Source: RUG023 sp900315435
GTDB lineage: Bacteria > Spirochaetota > Spirochaetia > Sphaerochaetales > Sphaerochaetaceae
NCBI GenBank assembly: GCA_902788205.1
Contig: CADAJJ010000001.1
Location: 1 to 64,000, forward strand
Length of the DNA stretch: 64,000 bases
Direction of reading: 5' to 3'
Made by a program: the position numbers and the translations under genes. Below the pieces are notes generated by a model. The model saw nothing but the letters and a program-made list of their open reading frames with translations. It was not told where the DNA came from and made no database searches. Below, piece after piece: positions 42,868 through 51,997 of this stretch. How positions within the stretch are numbered: position 1 is the stretch's first letter; each line of letters opens with the position of its first letter.

Positions 42868-43508
42868 GCGGGCATGTGAAAGAATTCACCAAGGGGTTCT
42901 TCCGTGAGAACCCGACGTTCATCGTCTTGCTCGGTCTTTGCCCGACATTGGGAACCACCACGATGGTGGCGAACGGCATCGGCATGGGTCTGGGAGTCGT
43001 TTTCGTCCTCTTCTTCAGCAACATCATCATCAGCCTCTGCCGGAAATGGATTCCTGCGTCCATCCATATTCCCGCCTACATCGTCATCATCGCTTCGCTG
43101 GTGACGTTGCTGCAAATGCTTCTGGAGGCCTATGTCCCCTCGCTGTACGCATCCCTTGGCGTCTACCTGCCGCTGATTGTCGTCAACTGCATCATCCTCG
43201 GCCGGGCAGAGGCTTTCGCTTCCAGCCACGGTGTCCTGGACAGCGCCCTTGACGGGCTCGGCATGGGCATGGGGCTTACGATGAACCTGACGGTCATCGC
43301 CCTGATCCGCGAGGTGCTGGGCGCCGGAACCATCACGCTCTTCCCGATGGGAGGGTGGAATGGTGTGATCAATGTCCCCATCCTGCACACCACCCCGTGC
43401 CGCGTCATGACGCTGGCTGCCGGTGCGCTGTTGCTGATGGGCTATCTGCTGCCGGCATTCAAGGCTTTGATCAGCCTGATGACCGCTCCGAAGGAGGCCA
43501 CCAGATGA
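42864..43508 (+). CDS. rnfE: Rnf complex subunit RnfE
   Basis: Membrane subunit, 214 residues with six predicted helices. The N-terminal ENPTFIVLLGLCPTLGTTT carries the cysteine typical of RnfE, which helps hold an intramembrane Fe-S site with RnfA. AAAGGAGG precedes its ATG 42864. Confidence 0.95.
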   Translation: MSGHVKEFTKGFFRENPTFIVLLGLCPTLGTTTMVANGIGMGLGVVFVLFFSNIIISLCRKWIPASIHIPAYIVIIASLVTLLQMLLEAYVPSLYASLGVYLPLIVVNCIILGRAEAFASSHGVLDSALDGLGMGMGLTMNLTVIALIREVLGAGTITLFPMGGWNGVINVPILHTTPCRVMTLAAGALLLMGYLLPAFKALISLMTAPKEATR

Positions 43509-44098
43509 CCATCATCGCGATTCTGCTGACGTATATCTTCATCAACAACTTCATCTTGGTGCAGTTTCTCGGACTGTGCCCGTTCATCGGCGTCTCCAAG
43601 AACAGCGAGAACGCCATCGGAATGGGAGCGGCGGTTACGTTCGTGACCGCCATCACCAGTACCATCTGCTGGTGCGTCTACCATTGGTTCCTGGTGCCGT
43701 TCCACCTTGAATACCTGGAAACGCTGACATTCATCCTGGTCATCGCCAGTCTGGTGCAGTTCGTCGAGATGGTGATCAAGAAGATCAGTCCCCCGCTGTA
43801 CAAGGCGCTTGGCATCTATCTGCCGCTGATCACCACCAACTGCGTGGTTCTCGGCATCGCGATCATCAACATCACCAACCAGTACAATGCCATAGAGAGT
43901 TTCTTCTCCGGCCTTGCAGCCGGGCTTGGTTTCACCCTTGCCATCATCCTGATGAGCAACATCCGCGAGCGGCTGGAGTTCAAGCCGGTCCCGAAGATCT
44001 TCCAAGGGGTTCCGATCGCGTTCACGTCCGCTGGCTTGATGGCTCTTGCCTTCATGGCCTTCGACAAGTCGCTGTTGACCAACCTGCATTTGGTCTGA
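43505..44098 (+). CDS. rnfA: Rnf complex subunit RnfA
   Basis: Membrane subunit, 197 residues, homologous in fold to RnfE but in opposite topology. The VQFLGLCPFIGVSK and TTNCVVLGIAI stretches carry the conserved cysteines. It begins with ATG 43505 overlapping the rnfE stop. Confidence 0.95.
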   Translation: MTIIAILLTYIFINNFILVQFLGLCPFIGVSKNSENAIGMGAAVTFVTAITSTICWCVYHWFLVPFHLEYLETLTFILVIASLVQFVEMVIKKISPPLYKALGIYLPLITTNCVVLGIAIINITNQYNAIESFFSGLAAGLGFTLAIILMSNIRERLEFKPVPKIFQGVPIAFTSAGLMALAFMAFDKSLLTNLHLV

Positions 44099-44108
44099 GG
44101 AGGAAGGC

Positions 44109-44909
44109 ATGGGTGCTATTATCAGTGCGGTAGTGGTTGTCGCCGTCATGGGCGGTCTGTTCGGGTTCCTGCTTTCCTGGGCCGAGAAGAAGCTCGCGGT
44201 CAAGAAAAACGAGAAAGAGGAGGCTCTCGAGGCAATCATGCCGGGGGCCAACTGTGGCGGGTGCGGCTATGCCGGTTGTGCCGCGTATGCCGATGCGGTC
44301 GCCAGCGGCGAGGCTCCGATCGGTCTTTGCAATCCAGGGGGAAGCGCCTTGGCCGCGAAGATGGCAGAAATCATGGGGGTCGCCGCTCCTGAGACCGAGC
44401 AACGCAAGAAGGTCGCCCACGTCTTCTGCAAGGGTGACTGCAACGTTTCCAAACAGGACTACACATACCAGGGGATCAGCGATTGCAACAGCGCGGCCTT
44501 GCTTTTTGGAGGCGCCAACACATGCAAGAGCGGGTGCATGCGCCTTGGTTCCTGCATCGCCGTCTGTCCGGTGGGCGCCATCAGCAAGAATGCCGAGGGC
44601 CATATCGTCGTCGACGAGGATGCCTGCATTTCCTGCGAGAAATGCACCAAGGTCTGTCCGACCGGCGCGATCCGGATGTTGTACGAGGACAGCGAGTTTG
44701 TGGTAGACTGTTCCAGCCATGAGAAAGGCGCGGTCGTCAGGAGCCAGTGCTCGGTCGGTTGTATCGGGTGCATGATCTGCCAGAAGAAGTTCCCCGAGAG
44801 CGGATTCTCGGTTGACCGGTTCCTTTCCTCCTTTGACCAGACTGCCAGCCATGGCCAGGCCGAGCAGGCTCTTGAGGCATGTCCGGTAAAGGTCATCGTC
44901 AAACGATAA
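44109..44909 (+). CDS. rnfB: Rnf complex subunit RnfB
   Basis: Ferredoxin-accepting iron-sulfur subunit, 266 residues. It has one N-terminal membrane helix, a Fe-S domain with CGGCGYAGCAAYADA, then two ferredoxin-type 4Fe-4S motifs (CMRLGSCIAVCPVGAI and CISCEKCTKVCPTGAI). A further Cys cluster, SQCSVGCIGCMICQK, follows. GAGGAGG precedes the ATG. The order C-D-G-E-A-B is the common one in anaerobes. Confidence 0.96.
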   Translation: MGAIISAVVVVAVMGGLFGFLLSWAEKKLAVKKNEKEEALEAIMPGANCGGCGYAGCAAYADAVASGEAPIGLCNPGGSALAAKMAEIMGVAAPETEQRKKVAHVFCKGDCNVSKQDYTYQGISDCNSAALLFGGANTCKSGCMRLGSCIAVCPVGAISKNAEGHIVVDEDACISCEKCTKVCPTGAIRMLYEDSEFVVDCSSHEKGAVVRSQCSVGCIGCMICQKKFPESGFSVDRFLSSFDQTASHGQAEQALEACPVKVIVKR

Positions 44910-44915
44910 GGTCGT

Positions 44916-46784
44916 ATGCAGATACTCTTTGGTGGATACAGCCAGATAAGCGCAGGCACCCCTCATAGCGTCTATGAGCGGGTGCTTGAGTCTGTGCTCA
45001 AACCGCTGCTGACTTTGATCTACCACTCGAGTGACGCATCCTTTTCTCTCGCCCTTTCCGGGGCTGAGATGGAATGGCTCGACACTTCGCACCCCGAGGT
45101 CAACATGTTGATCCGCGACCTGGTCAAGAAGGGAAGGGTCAACATGATTGGTGGTACCTACTGGCAGGGAATCCTCTCCTTGTTGGCGCCAAAGGACCGC
45201 AACGCCCAGATCGAGAAGGCGACCACCGAAATCCGCAGGACCTACGGGGAGCGGACCAACAGCTGTTTCTGCTATGGGCAGGTGTTCTCTCCCTACCTGC
45301 TCAACACCCTCTCGCTCTGCGACATGTCCAGAATTCTGATCGGTCCCTGCAGCGGCAGTTGCAGCTTGGGTTGCGAAGAGCCCTTTGTCATGCACGAGCT
45401 GGACAAGCGGATGGTGGTTCTCCCGATTTCCAGCATGGCCAGCGCCTTGACCAAGAAATATGCCCAGCAGGCCATTTCCTTCGCCGTCTATCTGAAGGAG
45501 ATGGAGATGTTGGTCCGGCAGGAAGAGGAAAAGGACCTGATTTGCTTTCTCAACCTGGACCAACTGTCCGAGGGAGGAATCCAGGCTGAGGAGACGGTCG
45601 AGCTGTGCAGGCTTTTCTTCTCACAACACCCGGTCGCCATCGATGCTTTCGACGGAACCAAACGTGTCGGCTATCAGTGCGACGGCTGGTATGGGGATGA
45701 TTGCCAGCACTTCGGGGTACCCTGCTTCAACACCCTTTTCCAGAGGGACGAGACGATGGGGCAGCTGTATGGGCGGTATGTGGTGTTCAACGAGATCGCC
45801 AAGAACTACAAGCGCAACCGCGAGGTGAAAAAGCAGATCGAGAAGTACGCGAACAAGGCGGGGACCGGTTCCCCCTACATCATGGACGCCTCGGCCTCCA
45901 TGCTCCGGCAGGAGACAAAGCAGTATTTTTCCCGGCAGATCAGCGAGGCGGAAAACCTGCTTTCCCGCGAGATGGATTTCCAGTTTCCGGAAGTCTTTGA
46001 TTACAACAGGGATGGGATTGACGAGTATCGTTGCTCCAGCAAGAACCTGAGGTGTCTTTTCAGCCCAAAGGGCGGTTCGGTAGTCGAAATCTCCTATCTG
46101 CTGACCGGAAACAACTTCGCCATGGCAGGCCTTCCGCTACGTGACTGCGGAAAGGTCAATTCCTCGTTCGCTCACGGTGAGGGAATCCGCATGCCGCTGA
46201 TGACCGACATCGTCCTCAAGGAAGGACAGGATCCCACGACCCTCGATTTGGGACCCGAGTCCTCTGGCGACCTGTCACGCCATATGTATATCGTCGACGA
46301 GAGCCAAGGCGTGAAAGGGGAGTACGGCTTCTCGATCAAGCACGGAAACCTGCTGGTCGACAAGCGTTACCGGCTCAAGCAGAACACCCTGATCGCCGAC
46401 ATATCCCTCACCCACATCGGCAAAGAGGGGCCCGCCAAGGGTTCCTATGGGCTTTCCTGTCCGATCACGGTGCTTCCTGACCACGATGAGGTTTCCATTA
46501 CCGTCAACGAGGAGCCGGTCAGAAGATACCGTCCTTCCAGTGATGCGGAACAGGTGGTCGAGCACGTCCATTCCTCTCGCGCGGTCGGGATGATGACGGC
46601 GACACTTTTCAGCCCGATGGCCTACACGTTGGTCAAGGAACGTGTCTCGATCCACACCCGCACGGTTCTCGGTGACGAGGATATCACGCTGTTCCACCTG
46701 ATGGTGCCTCTCTGGAACTTCAACCTGAAACCTGGCGAAAGCGTCACGTACCATCTTGGTTTCCGCATCGAGAAGAACAGCTGA
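44916..46784 (+). CDS. GH57-fold protein with lost catalytic motifs
   Basis: Related to family 57 4-alpha-glucanotransferases and amylases, including a C-terminal DUF1926-like beta domain (about residues 330-615). Length (622) and overall order match, for example IGGTYWQGILSLLAPKDRNAQIEK. The catalytic signatures are not kept, however. The HNHQP motif is GYSQIS, the nucleophile motif TERVWEP is CYGQVFSP, the DDGEKFG acid motif is replaced by NLDQLSEG, and the NDAYWHG region is gone. I infer a non-catalytic carbohydrate-binding or regulatory protein. It starts 6 bases after rnfB, so it may be co-transcribed with rnf, a puzzling pairing. Confidence 0.75.
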   Translation: MQILFGGYSQISAGTPHSVYERVLESVLKPLLTLIYHSSDASFSLALSGAEMEWLDTSHPEVNMLIRDLVKKGRVNMIGGTYWQGILSLLAPKDRNAQIEKATTEIRRTYGERTNSCFCYGQVFSPYLLNTLSLCDMSRILIGPCSGSCSLGCEEPFVMHELDKRMVVLPISSMASALTKKYAQQAISFAVYLKEMEMLVRQEEEKDLICFLNLDQLSEGGIQAEETVELCRLFFSQHPVAIDAFDGTKRVGYQCDGWYGDDCQHFGVPCFNTLFQRDETMGQLYGRYVVFNEIAKNYKRNREVKKQIEKYANKAGTGSPYIMDASASMLRQETKQYFSRQISEAENLLSREMDFQFPEVFDYNRDGIDEYRCSSKNLRCLFSPKGGSVVEISYLLTGNNFAMAGLPLRDCGKVNSSFAHGEGIRMPLMTDIVLKEGQDPTTLDLGPESSGDLSRHMYIVDESQGVKGEYGFSIKHGNLLVDKRYRLKQNTLIADISLTHIGKEGPAKGSYGLSCPITVLPDHDEVSITVNEEPVRRYRPSSDAEQVVEHVHSSRAVGMMTATLFSPMAYTLVKERVSIHTRTVLGDEDITLFHLMVPLWNFNLKPGESVTYHLGFRIEKNS

Positions 46785-46790
46785 GGTTTG

Positions 46791-46820
46791 TTGCATCTTT
46801 TCCCTCCCATCAAGTATGAT
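46791..46820 (+). promoter_or_regulatory. Promoter of prfB (TTGCAT-N18-TATGAT)
   Basis: TTGCAT at 46791-46796 and TATGAT at 46815-46820, spacer 18. The -10 box lies inside a perfect palindrome CCCATCA-AGTA-TGATGGG (46806-46823), which could be an operator. The prfB ATG is 31 bases downstream of the -10 box. Confidence 0.6.
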
Positions 46821-46851
46821 GGGTACATCATTATCAATAAGGAAGTCGTCT

Positions 46852-47971
46852 ATGTTTATCCAGAATAAAGCCATGTTTGAAACCATCAAGGAAGAAGCGT
46901 ACCAAGAATGGAGGCGTCTTTGACAACTCCGACATCAAGAACCAGATCGCGCAACTCGAGGCCCAGACAGCCCAGGACGGCTTCTGGAACGACAAGGAAA
47001 ACGCAAACAAGCTTTTCGGCAAGCTCTCTGACCTGAAGAATTCCTATGAGCCTTGGAAAGAGCTGGTCGCGAAGGTCGACGAGACGCAGGAGCTGATTGA
47101 CCTGTATGCCTCCGAACCCGACGATCCGGACACCCAGGCGCAGATCGACAAGCAGATCCAGGACCTGAACGAGGATTTCCAGAAGCTCAGGCTGAAGACC
47201 ATGCTCTCGGGCAAGTTCGACAAGAACAACTGCTTTCTCTCCATCCATGCAGGCGCCGGCGGGACCGAGGCTTGCGACTGGGCCGGCATGCTGGAACGCA
47301 TGTACCTGCGCTACTGTGAGCGCAACGGCTTGAAAGCCGAGGTCGAGGACGAGCTGGAGGACGAGGAAGGTGGCGGCATCAAGAGCTGCACCATCCATAT
47401 CGTGGGCGATTACGCCTACGGCTATCTGAAGGGGGAGGCGGGCGTCCACCGTCTGGTCCGTATCAGTCCTTTCGACGCTGCCAAGCGCCGTCATACTTCG
47501 TTCAGTTCCGTCTATGTCTCTCCGGAAGTCAACGACGACATCGAGATCGAGCTGAAGCCCGAGGACTATCGTCTGGACACCTACCGCTCCGGTGGTGCCG
47601 GTGGCCAGCACGTCAACAAGACCGATAGCGCCGTCCGTATCACCCATTATGCCACCGGTATTGTCGTCCAGTGCCAGAACGAGCGTTCCCAGTACATGAA
47701 CAAGGATATGGCCTTCAAGATGCTCCGCGCCAAGCTGTACGAGTACTACGAGCAAAAACGCAAGGAAGAGCACGACAAGAATGCCATCGCCAAGAAGGAG
47801 ATCGCGTGGGGCAGCCAGATCCGCAGCTATGTCTTCCAGCCCTATACGATGGTCAAGGACCATCGCACCAACTTCTCTGTCGGCAATATCCAGGCGGTCA
47901 TGGATGGCGACATCCAGCCCTTCATCGAGAGCTTCCTTGTCTGGAACAAGGAAAACGGGGTGCTCGATTGA
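46852..47971 (+). CDS. prfB: Peptide chain release factor 2, programmed +1 frameshift
   Basis: Releases the finished peptide at UGA and UAA. The coding path is 46852-46920, then a shift of one base past 46921, then 46922-47971 (about 372 residues). The first frame encodes MFIQNKAMFETIKEEAYQEW and meets TGA at 46921. The site reads GGAGG, CGT, CTT, TGA, C: an internal Shine-Dalgarno, 3 bases, then the slippery CTT before the stop, exactly the known autoregulatory layout. Downstream are the SPF tripeptide (VRISPFDAAKRRHTSF) for UGA reading and the catalytic GGQ in GGAGGQHVNKTDSA. AAGGAAG precedes the ATG; an in-frame ATG at 46873 is an alternative. Confidence 0.95.
46912..46924 (+). promoter_or_regulatory. 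prfB recoding site
   Basis: GGAGG ends at 46914, the CGT spacer is 46915-46917, CTT is 46918-46920, and TGA is 46921-46923 followed by C. When release factor 2 is scarce the ribosome slips by one base at CTT and continues into the main frame. Confidence 0.93.
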
Positions 47972-49194
47972 GGCATCGATGGCTGACGCTCGCGCTCACC
48001 ATGCTTTCCTGCGCTTCCTTGTGTGCCGCCGACTGGCGGATCGCCAGCATCACGGCGAATGAGGAAGCGGGCGCATTCCATGCGTTGGTTGTCCGTCAGG
48101 TCGGCCACCATCTGACCCAATCCACCCTCCATTATTCCGGTTGGGAGGCCGAAAGGGGAAGGCAGGAGCGGGAGTGGGCGGTCTGGCAGTCTTGGTCGAA
48201 GGCCTATGAATCCCTGACGCTTCCCTCGTGGGGGGAAGCGTCTTCTGTCTCTACAGACACCTTCCCTATGGAGGTCGAGCTGACCGAGGTCACTCCTGAC
48301 CAGACGCTTCTGTCCCTCGCAGAGGAAGGAAATCTTTCCTGGTTTTGCGATGCCTATGGCTATGACGAGGTGCTGCTTGACGAGACCACGAGTGTCGGCG
48401 GAAGGGTGCGCTGCCGTCTTTCCAGCTACGTGCGGGCGACCGATCAGCTTACCTTGCTGGTCGACAGGTTGAGTTTCCGGGAGGACGCAAGCGACCTGAC
48501 CAGCGACGTCGTCCTGGCATTGCTGGGTACCCATCGGCAGGATCCGGTCAGCGCGATCGTCCTTTCCGGCGCTCCCCCCGCGGTGGCGGTCACGGTGGAC
48601 GGTGTTTCCTCCCAAAGGGACGCCTTCCTTGTGGTCCTTCCTCCTGGCCGCCATACCATCGGCTTGAGTGCCAACGGGTATGAGCCCAGGAACGTGGAGG
48701 TGGAATGTCTGTCTGGCCAGAGCCTGGATCTGGATGCGACGCTCCAGCAGGCCCGCCTTGCCTCGCTTTCTGCGGCGAGCAGGCAGGGAGTGGTCACCTG
48801 GTTTGTCGACGGAACCAAGCAAGGGACCGCATCATCGCTGACCTTGGAGGATCCGACGCTTCCGTTGCTGGTCACCGCACAAAAGGATGGTTTTGCGACC
48901 TTGAGCCACCAGCTGACCAAGGAGCGGGGAATCGTCGATTTTCAGTTGAGCAGGGATTGGACGCGGGATCCCAACCTTTCCCGCAGGGTGCAGAAACAGT
49001 TCTACAATGCCTTTGTATCGCTGATCTTCAGTGTGGGTTTGACGCTTGCGTATCCCACTTTGTATAACGTATATGGGGATGGAGATTACCTGAGCGGGGG
49101 TCTCTATGTCGCGTTCCAAGGGGCTGCTGTCATGAGCGCCATCAGCCTTGTCCGCTCCCTGTTCACCTATTCGGTGACCACCATGCAGCATTGA
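47968..49194 (+). CDS. Exported protein with PEGA-type domains
   Basis: Function unknown. The 408-residue product starts at TTG 47968, which overlaps the prfB stop as TTGA, and has a signal peptide ending in the CAAD region after RHRWLTLALTMLSCASLC. A PEGA-like beta sandwich (about residues 200-245) reads VAVTVDGVSSQRDAFLVVLPPGRHTIGLSANGYEP. A second, more divergent copy follows (WFVDGTKQGTASSL). Two hydrophobic segments near the C-terminus (about 345-400) suggest anchoring. PEGA domains are typical of surface-associated proteins. Overlap with prfB implies co-translation. Confidence 0.72.
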   Translation: MRHRWLTLALTMLSCASLCAADWRIASITANEEAGAFHALVVRQVGHHLTQSTLHYSGWEAERGRQEREWAVWQSWSKAYESLTLPSWGEASSVSTDTFPMEVELTEVTPDQTLLSLAEEGNLSWFCDAYGYDEVLLDETTSVGGRVRCRLSSYVRATDQLTLLVDRLSFREDASDLTSDVVLALLGTHRQDPVSAIVLSGAPPAVAVTVDGVSSQRDAFLVVLPPGRHTIGLSANGYEPRNVEVECLSGQSLDLDATLQQARLASLSAASRQGVVTWFVDGTKQGTASSLTLEDPTLPLLVTAQKDGFATLSHQLTKERGIVDFQLSRDWTRDPNLSRRVQKQFYNAFVSLIFSVGLTLAYPTLYNVYGDGDYLSGGLYVAFQGAAVMSAISLVRSLFTYSVTTMQH

Positions 49195-49216
49195 TTGCCA
49201 AGAAAAGGACGACGAA

Positions 49217-50092
49217 ATGTTCAGACAATTTGGAGAGAAGCTCAAGGCGCTGTTCAGCCGCAAGACCTTTGACGAGAACTACTTCGAGGAGCTGGAGGAC
49301 CTTCTGATCGAGGGAGACCTCGGTCCCAAGATGGCCGGGCAGATCAGCGATGAGGTGCACGAGGCGGCCAAAAGCGCCAGACCGAAGAGCAACGAGGAAC
49401 TGCAGTTGCTGGTAAAGTCGTTGCTGAGGGACAAGGTGAAGAGCTTTGTGCCGGTCGTGGACGACAAGAGTCCCACCGTGTTCCTGATCCTCGGGGTCAA
49501 CGGAGTGGGCAAGACCACCAGCATCGCCAAGCTGGCCCATCTGTACCAGAAACAGGGCCACGAGGTGGTCCTCTGCGCTGGCGACACGTTCCGCGCGGCC
49601 GCTATCGAACAGTTGGAGGTCCACGCCAAACGCCTGGGGGTACGCATCATCGAGCAAAAGAACGGAACCGACCCGGGGAGTGTCGTCTATGACGCGATTA
49701 CCAGTGCCCAGGCGAAGGGAAAGGGCCTTTTGCTTGTCGACACCGCCGGCCGCATGCACACCAAGGAGAACCTGGTCCGCGAGCTGGCGAAGATCGACAA
49801 GGTGATCCGCGGCCGGGGCATCGATGACGCGCACTACAAGAAGTTCCTGGTAATCGACAGCACCACCGGTCAGAACGGGGTCAGCCAGGCGGAGCTCTTC
49901 AATGCGGCGGTTCCGCTGGACGGGCTGATCCTGACCAAATACGACAGCCTTTCCAAAGGCGGCGCGCTGGTCCAGATCGGCGACAAGCTGGGCATCCCCG
50001 TCTCCTTCGTCGGGACTGGGGAGGGGTATGACGACCTCCATCCCTTCGACAGCGAGGAGTTCCTCGACACGCTGGTGGGACTCCAGCACTGA
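49217..50092 (+). CDS. ftsY: Signal recognition particle receptor FtsY
   Basis: Membrane-associated SRP GTPase that receives the Ffh complex. The 291-residue protein has the G domain with GVNGVGKTTSIAKLA, DTFRAAAIEQL, VDTAGRMHTKENL and TKYDSLSKGG. It lacks the long acidic A domain of E. coli FtsY, starting almost directly with the N domain, as in many bacteria; membrane contact would be through a short amphipathic N-terminus. The partner ffh is at 5260-6615. Confidence 0.95.
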   Translation: MFRQFGEKLKALFSRKTFDENYFEELEDLLIEGDLGPKMAGQISDEVHEAAKSARPKSNEELQLLVKSLLRDKVKSFVPVVDDKSPTVFLILGVNGVGKTTSIAKLAHLYQKQGHEVVLCAGDTFRAAAIEQLEVHAKRLGVRIIEQKNGTDPGSVVYDAITSAQAKGKGLLLVDTAGRMHTKENLVRELAKIDKVIRGRGIDDAHYKKFLVIDSTTGQNGVSQAELFNAAVPLDGLILTKYDSLSKGGALVQIGDKLGIPVSFVGTGEGYDDLHPFDSEEFLDTLVGLQH

Positions 50093-50093
50093 C

Positions 50094-50873
50094 ATGCGCT
50101 TGGCGGTGGCGGCAGCTTTGATCCTGGCTCTTCACCCTCTTTCCGGGGCGAGCGTCCAGGCAGGCGTGCGCTATCGCCCGGACGGATCGCTCTTGGAGCG
50201 GACGACAGGGGAAGGGAAGGAGCAGTTCTCCTACGACCCGGACGGCCGCCTGGTGCAAGTGCGTCTTACCGGAGCCGACGGCCTCGAGAGCATCACCTGG
50301 TACAGCTACGATTTGCGTACCGGGCGTCTCGCCTTGGTGCAGGAAGCCGACTCAGTCACTTGGTTCGACAATCGGGAGATAATCTCTCTTGCCGACGGCA
50401 ATTCCTTCGAGCAGTTTGAGAAACTGGGAGATTCCTATTATTTGCGCAGCCACATCGTCGACGGCATGGCTGACCGAAGGCAAGGTACGGTCACCATCGA
50501 CGAGGAGGGGAACCTGGTCCATCAGCGGCAGGAAGACGACAGGACCATCACCGAAGTCTACGACAGGAAGGGAAATCTGGTCGAGGAGACGGTCACCCAA
50601 GGGGGAATCGTCACCCAGAAGAGCGAGCGGAGCTACGACGAGACCGGACTGCTGGTCTCGGATACCATCTCCTATGGGGACGGCAGGAAGGAGCAGATGC
50701 GCTATGAGAAAGGTATCCTGACGGAGCAGGTGGACTTGCAGGACGGGAAGGTCGTGAAGGAGACACGTTTTCTCCCCGCCCGGGTGGAGACGGTCTACTC
50801 GGAAGGGCTGCCCTATGCGAGGATTACCTACAAGGCGGATGGCCGGAGTGTCGGAAAGGTGGAGTATCTATGA
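50094..50873 (+). CDS. Periplasmic protein with YD-like repeats
   Basis: The 259-residue product has an N-terminal signal peptide (RLAVAAALILALHPLSGASVQA). Repeated short motifs follow: RYRPDGSLLER, SYDPDGRLVQV, VTIDEEGNLVHQ, VYDRKGNLVEE, SYDETGLLVSD. These are YD-type or MORN-like beta hairpins, as found in Rhs-like proteins. It starts 1 base after ftsY, and its stop overlaps the permease start by 4 bases, so it is probably the periplasmic partner of the ABC exporter that follows. Whether it acts like LolA is unknown; the sequence is not similar to LolA. Confidence 0.65.
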   Translation: MRLAVAAALILALHPLSGASVQAGVRYRPDGSLLERTTGEGKEQFSYDPDGRLVQVRLTGADGLESITWYSYDLRTGRLALVQEADSVTWFDNREIISLADGNSFEQFEKLGDSYYLRSHIVDGMADRRQGTVTIDEEGNLVHQRQEDDRTITEVYDRKGNLVEETVTQGGIVTQKSERSYDETGLLVSDTISYGDGRKEQMRYEKGILTEQVDLQDGKVVKETRFLPARVETVYSEGLPYARITYKADGRSVGKVEYL

Positions 50874-51997
50874 ACGTCAGACGTCTGCTGGTCGCCCGCT
50901 ACGGTTTTTCTCCAGAAAACCACCACCGCCAGAGCAATATCCGCATCGTCATCTCCCTTGCCTTTTCCATGGCGGCCATGCTGGTCATCCTTTCGGCCAT
51001 GCACGCCCTCGCCAGCGCCCGTCTCTCGGATATCCGTACCTACGAGACCTTTGACCTGCAGGTGCCGGTCGCGGACAGACAGGCAGGAGAGCTCCTTGTC
51101 AAAGAGCTTGACGTCCAGGATCACATCGACGCATTCCTGGTCGCGGAGGAGCCGGCCTTGCTGAGCGGGGGTGCCGGGAACCGGATGGTCCGGATCCGCT
51201 ATCTGCCCAGAGATCTTGCCTGGTACGACAACTTGTCCTTGCAGGGGGAAAAGGGATGGATGCCTTCCTCGCTTGTCGCATGGAAATGTGGGTTTTCGAT
51301 TGGAGGGGTGATGGAGATCTCGACAATCGGGCAGGGGAAGCAGGCCAGGGTGGTGCCCAGGCGGGCTAGCCACCAGGTCTCCGGCACCTTCGCCAGCAGG
51401 GACGCCACTCTGGATTCCCAGTACGTCCTGGCATCGATCGACGAGGCTCCGCCGACCGCCTCGTGGTTTGTCGCGGTGGTGACCGACCTGGATACCGCAC
51501 GGGTCAAACGGCTGATTGCCAAGGCGCATCCGGACTTGGATCCTCAATCCTGGAAGGATTTGCGTTCTTCGCTCTACGGGGCGCTCCGGCTGGAACAGCT
51601 GGTGGTCCGTTTCGTATTTCTGGTCTTGCTCCTCGTCATCCTCCTTTCGGTCCGGCGTGGAAATGAACGGCTGGTCAGCCGCAAGCGGCGGGAAATCGGG
51701 ACATTGCTTTCCATGGGGTTGTCCAAACGTTCCCTTGTCGCCGTGTTTCTGGAGGAAAGCCTGGCTTCCACGTTGCTCGGGCTCCTTTTGGGACTCCTTC
51801 TGGGCTGTGGGGTCATGCATGTGGTCAACAGGATGGGCGGCACTGCCTTGCTCTATGGCCTGCCTGTCCTTAAGGTCGACTGGATGCCCACCATCCTGGT
51901 TTCCTTGTCTGTGTTTGCCGGATCCTTGCTCATGGCCTTCCTTGGCATGCACAGGACTGTTTCCCTTTCGTTGATGGAGATGTTGCGCGATGACTGA
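50870..51997 (+). CDS. ABC transporter permease, LolC/MacB type
   Basis: FtsX-like permease: an N-terminal membrane helix (about residues 30-50), a large periplasmic domain, then three C-terminal helices (FVFLVLLLVILLSV, GLLLGLLLGCGVMHV and ILVSLSVFAGSLLMAF). It has 375 residues. With the next two genes it forms a two-permease, one-ATPase exporter as in LolCDE. Its 3' end overlaps the ATPase gene by 8 bases. Confidence 0.87.
   Translation: MNVRRLLVARYGFSPENHHRQSNIRIVISLAFSMAAMLVILSAMHALASARLSDIRTYETFDLQVPVADRQAGELLVKELDVQDHIDAFLVAEEPALLSGGAGNRMVRIRYLPRDLAWYDNLSLQGEKGWMPSSLVAWKCGFSIGGVMEISTIGQGKQARVVPRRASHQVSGTFASRDATLDSQYVLASIDEAPPTASWFVAVVTDLDTARVKRLIAKAHPDLDPQSWKDLRSSLYGALRLEQLVVRFVFLVLLLVILLSVRRGNERLVSRKRREIGTLLSMGLSKRSLVAVFLEESLASTLLGLLLGLLLGCGVMHVVNRMGGTALLYGLPVLKVDWMPTILVSLSVFAGSLLMAFLGMHRTVSLSLMEMLRDD

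Noticed and set aside
46806..46823. Palindrome considered as a terminator of the GH57-like gene
   Set aside because: No run of T follows it; it overlaps the prfB -10 box, so an operator is a better reading.
46877..47971. prfB read as a simple gene from ATG 46877
   Set aside because: The family N-terminus lies in the other frame and the recoding site GGAGG-CGT-CTT-TGA-C is present, so the gene begins at 46852.
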